From Semisulcospira habei (Eukaryota > Mollusca > Gastropoda > Semisulcospiridae), in contig BTPG01000004.1 of assembly GCA_036245525.1 (NCBI GenBank), positions 19,051,103 through 19,115,102 on the forward strand: a stretch of DNA of 64,000 nucleotides. Reading direction: 5' to 3'. The translations under genes and the position numbers were made by a program. Within the stretch, counting starts at the first letter, position 1; each line of letters begins with the position of its first letter. The notes under the pieces were generated by a model, which worked only from the letters and a program-made list of their open reading frames with translations, was not told the origin of the DNA and made no database searches. This document shows, piece by piece, positions 60,250 to 64,000 of the stretch.

Positions 60250-63200
60250 ACGGCGGGGGAAACAGTAGATCCTTTAGCATCAACAGCGGGGAGTCCAAAA
60301 TGCATAGTGTTTAAGGTAGGAAGTCAAAAGTTTAGAAGTGTTTAGGGGCGGAAGTATCGTTGATTAGCAAGAAGGCGTATGAAAAATTGCAGAATAAGCC
60401 AAGACTAGAGAAAAGAAGTGTATCGCTACAGTCAGTCAGTGGGGAAGCGCTAGGAGTTGTGGGCAGTATAGAACTGGACTTCAAAATTGAAAAGCAGTCG
60501 TTCAAACATCGTTTTTATGTAGTGAAAGGGATGAATAGAAATTTCATTTTGGGAAACGATTGGCTTGATAAGAACGGAGCACGCATCTATTTTGATTTGA
60601 GAAAAGTTAGGGTCGGGAATGCGTATACACCTTACGAACAAGACATGCACATATCTTCGTTAGTCAGAGTACACAAGACGAGAGTATTGAAACCACATAC
60701 AGCGGAGATTTGTCAGGTTAGAATAAAGAGTACACAGTACTTCAGTAAGGAAAAATGTTTAGAAGTCTCTGCGACAGATAGGGGGTTTGTTGCAGAAGAG
60801 CCAGGACTATCTGTGATGAGCGGGGTAGTGAGAAACAAAGGTAGGACATTTCCTTTGTTAGTTGTGAATCACACCAACAAAACGTTCAGGCTAAAAAGGG
60901 GATGTGTGGTAGGCAGGGCAAACAGCGTAAGTCAGGTAGAGTCAGTGTCTAACAGAACGGAAGAACGAGCAGTCGCTTCCATTGATCTGACAGAAATTGA
61001 TGCGCCTGACGCAATCAGGTCCACAGTCACTAAACTGGTGTCGGAGCATTCCGATTTGTTCGCGAGTAGCGATCTGGACTTAGGGCGCACCAACACTGTC
61101 AAAATGAGAATAGACACTGGGGACCTCGCTCCAATAAGGGTGAAACCTTACCGCGTTCCTTTGCAGGATAGAGAGATAGTTAGAGGCAGGGATCATCAGA
61201 AGATCAATGTCGCCATGGTCTTTCAGTTTAGTAGTAGTGACCAAAAAAGATGGTTCAAAGAGGTTGTGCGTTGACTTTCGAAAGCTAAACGAGATTACTA
61301 AGAAGTCGTCGTATCCACTACCGCTCATAGACGATATTTTGTCCTTGCTGGGGAAGGCAAAATATTTCACAAGGTTAGATATGAAATCGGGATACTGGCA
61401 GGTAGAGATGGCGGATCAAGAGAGTAGTGAGAAAACGGCTTTCGCTTGTCACAAGGGACTTTTTGAGTTCGCAGTCATGCCGTTTGGACTTTGCCAGGCA
61501 CCCAGTGTGTTCATGCTGTTGATGAACACAGTGTTGATGGGGTTAGAAGCATTTTGTTCGGCATATATGGATGATATTCTCATCTTTTCCGAAACCAAGG
61601 AACAGCATTATCAGCACATAGAGGGTGTGTTCGGTAGACTCAGACAACATAAACTCAAGTTGAAACTGAAGAAATGTCAGTTCTTCGCCGAGGAAACACA
61701 GTACTTAGGGTTTGTGATAGGGAAGGAAGGAGTCAAACCAGACCCAGAAAAGGTGTCAGCAATTCGGACACTGCCGAATCCAACATGTATAAGGGAGTGT
61801 CGCAGTGTCATTGGAATGATGTCATACTATCGCAGGTTCATACCCAACTTTTCTGAGATAGCTGAATCCATCATCAATTTGACAAAGAAATTTGCCAGAT
61901 TCAAATGGTCTGATCAGTGCCAACAGGCATTTGATTTTCTCAAACAAAGTTTGTCAGTAGTTCCTTTGTTGGTATATCCGGACACGAGACGTCCATATAT
62001 GTATTGTACACGGATGCTAGTGACGCATGTATTGGGGCGTGTCTGACGCAAGAAAGTGAGGACAGCACAGGACTCAAGACAGAAAAGCCTATTTACTTTC
62101 TGTCCCATAGGTTGAGCCAGAGCCAGAAGAAGTGGTCTACCATAGAAAAGGAAGCATTTGCAATCCATTATGCATTACAGAAGTTAGACCACTATTTGCA
62201 CAATGCGCAATTCGTTGTTCGCACAGATCACAAACCGTTAAAGTATCTCTTAGAGTCACCTATGCAGAATAAGAAGATTCAGATGTGGGCGCTAGGGATC
62301 GCAGGGTACAACTGCACTATAGAGTACATTCCAGGGCCACAAAATGTGTTGGCTGATTCGTTGTCTAGAGTGCCACAAACACACGAAAAGGAGTTAGCGT
62401 CAGAAGAGATGGAAGAAACAGTCACTGAAGTGAGTGACAATGCGTTCCAGATAGGGGTGATTAATTCTAGTCAGTTTAGACCAAAGCAGTTTGCAAGCTG
62501 TCAGACTGATGATCCTAGAGAAACTTTAGAAAAGGTAGAGGTGACAGGGTTCGATATGATCACGGAGCAAGACAAGGATCCAGACATTGTTAAGTTGAAA
62601 GATCAGCTACTGAACGAGGAAGCACCGGCCAGTGTAAAAAGGAGGTATTTGCTCATAGAAGATGTCTTGTATTTCTTGTCGAATATTGATGACGATCCAG
62701 TAGCGAGATTAGTGGTGCCATCCCATTTGGTGGAGCATGTCGTAAATCAGTATCATGACGGAAATGGACACATGGGCCTTGACAAGACTTACGACACCAT
62801 CAAACAGAAGTATTTTTGGCCAAACATGTACAGGGGGTTGAACGAATACATAGGCGGTTGCATTACCTGTCAGCAACGGGTTTTGCAGAAACAGAAAGCC
62901 CCAGTGCAGGAAATGGACGTTCCTCCATATCCTTTTGCGAAGGTTAGTGTAGACATACAGGGTCCATTCCCTACTACTGTACTAGTCTGTCTGGGAACAA
63001 GTACATTTTAGGATTTGTTTGCCATTACAGTGGATATCCAGAGTGCTTTCCAGCACCAGATAAGTCAGCAGAAACTGATGCTCAAATCTTGATGGATGAG
63101 ATAATTCCTTGACACGGCTGTCCTTTACAGGTGGTTACTGATAATGGCACAGAAAATGTCAATCGGATCATGAGGGAGGTTCTCAGTGAACCAAACATAG

Positions 63201-64000
63201 ATCATGTCTTGACGAGCTATTATCATCCACAGTCTAACGCCAAGGTAGAAAGATTTCATCGTACCATGAATGATATCATGTCGAAGAAAATACAGGAAGA
63301 TATATCCAAACGTGGGATTTGCACATCAATCATGCGTTGTCGGCATACAGGGTTAGCGTTTCAGAAACGACTCGGTGCTCTCCATTCTTTCTACTGTATA
63401 ACAGAGATCCAGTGTTACCATTAGATAACATACTGAGGCCTAGACGGAAATATGTCGGAGAGGACCTTCATAAGGTAGCCTTAGAACAACAGCACAAATT
63501 GTTCACCCAGGTGCACCAACGGATAAAGAAATCACAGAAGAGGGGTGCAAAATATTCAAACCGACAGGTCAAAAGTGACGAAATCAAAGTCGGGGACCCA
63601 GTGTACTATAAAAATAATCAAAGGAAAAACAAGCTAGACAGCAAATGGAAACCTTACTATAGAGTGGTCGAGCAAACAACCCCAGTAACGTACAGGATCA
63701 GGAACCAGTTGACTGGTGAAGTAGTTAAAGTGCATGCAGAGCACATAAGACTCGCTAAATTAGATGAGTGGCCTAAACCCTCAGCGGAAACAATTAGGCC
63801 CCTCAGGAAGACTAATTATGCGATCGCACTGGAAGACAGCTCTTCCAGTGACAGCGAAGATGTAGGCGAGTTACCTTCAAGAGAAAGTTGGATCAAAAGA
63901 CAGCGTAGAGAACGGGAGAACTCGTCTTCAGAAGACGACATACCTCTCATGGAGTTAGCAAAGAGGGTTAGACGTCAGAACAGGAGACAAACAGTCGAAG
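60250..64000 (+). pseudogene. Ty3/gypsy pol: protease-RT-RNase H-integrase, broken
   Basis: Protease: the region before GAEVSLISKK is frameshifted near 60,345 and the DTG active site is lost; ILGNDWLDKNGA is kept.
RT: LVVVTKKDGSKRLCVDFRKLN, LDMKSGYWQVEM, the catalytic YMDD and QYLGFVIGKEGV.
RNase H: TDASDACIGA and TDHKPLKYLL.
Integrase: an HHCC-type finger (H...HMGLDKT...C-x2-C), VDIQGPF, VTDNGTENV and PQSNAKVERFH, then a GPY/F-like KWKPYYRVV region and an acidic Ser-rich tail running off the window.
Frameshifts lie near 61,230, 62,005, 62,985 and 63,400; TGA at 63,110-63,112. Confidence 0.85.

Larger units (their letters stand above)
59066..64000 (+). mobile_element. Ty3/gypsy LTR retrotransposon, degraded, right end outside window
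   Basis: Order: LTR, primer-binding-like site, leader, gag zinc knuckles, protease, RT, RNase H, integrase. Integrase after RNase H is the Ty3/gypsy arrangement. There are multiple frameshifts, one stop in integrase and a short gag. No envelope gene is seen before the window ends. Confidence 0.88.

Overview
This window is eukaryotic and looks like a lophotrochozoan animal, most likely a gastropod mollusc. It has a long intron-rich gene, many non-LTR retrotransposon lineages, DIRS tyrosine-recombinase retrotransposons, hAT-like DNA transposons, SINEs and AT-rich spacers. There is no operon structure. Species assignment is inference. A 20-base assembly gap lies at 627-646.

One host gene is supported. 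It is a five-exon gene on the + strand, 17,822-45,071, with GT-AG junctions in consistent phase. It encodes about 271 residues resembling NSL1, a subunit of the MIS12 kinetochore complex. Exon 2 carries a NILVNGQSW segment and exon 3 a KKRKQYPR segment, both characteristic of that family. Its introns 2, 3 and 4 (7.9, 12.4 and 5.5 kb) are filled largely by transposons.

Layout:
(1) 1-1,697: 3' part of an RTE-type LINE.
(2) 1,718-4,204 and 11,939-15,987: two copies, both on the minus strand, of one APE-type LINE with a C-terminal zinc finger. The second copy appears full length, is flanked by a 9-bp target-site duplication (TSD), and begins with a tRNA-like sequence.
(3) 6,252 to about 10,500: a decayed I/Nimb-like LINE with RNase H.
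(4) Intron 2 of NSL1: a hAT-like element (18,939-26,150) split by a DIRS element (18,969-25,691), which is itself split by a SINE-like repeat.
(5) Intron 3: an older DIRS (27,924-36,641) carrying a 5S rRNA-like stretch, a tRNA-SINE and two RTE insertions, followed by another SINE-like copy, a perfect hairpin and an L2-like LINE.
(6) 39.5-56.3 kb: several copies of a roughly 160-bp-monomer repeat family, most of them broken by further transposons. These include two hAT-like elements with 6-bp TSDs, two other terminal-inverted-repeat elements and a Rex1-like LINE.
(7) 56,645-57,510: an RNase H fragment of an I-like LINE.
(8) 59,066-64,000: 5' LTR, gag and pol of a degraded Ty3/gypsy element that continues past the window.

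The main points of interest are the LINE headed by a tRNA-like Pol III promoter, three hAT-like elements sharing 6-bp TSDs and an HGG zinc-finger remnant, a six-copy SINE-like family with a fixed structured 5' end, and DIRS elements with an apparently spliced gag start and a Cys where the recombinase nucleophile is expected. All assignments come from reading the sequence; no database search was run.
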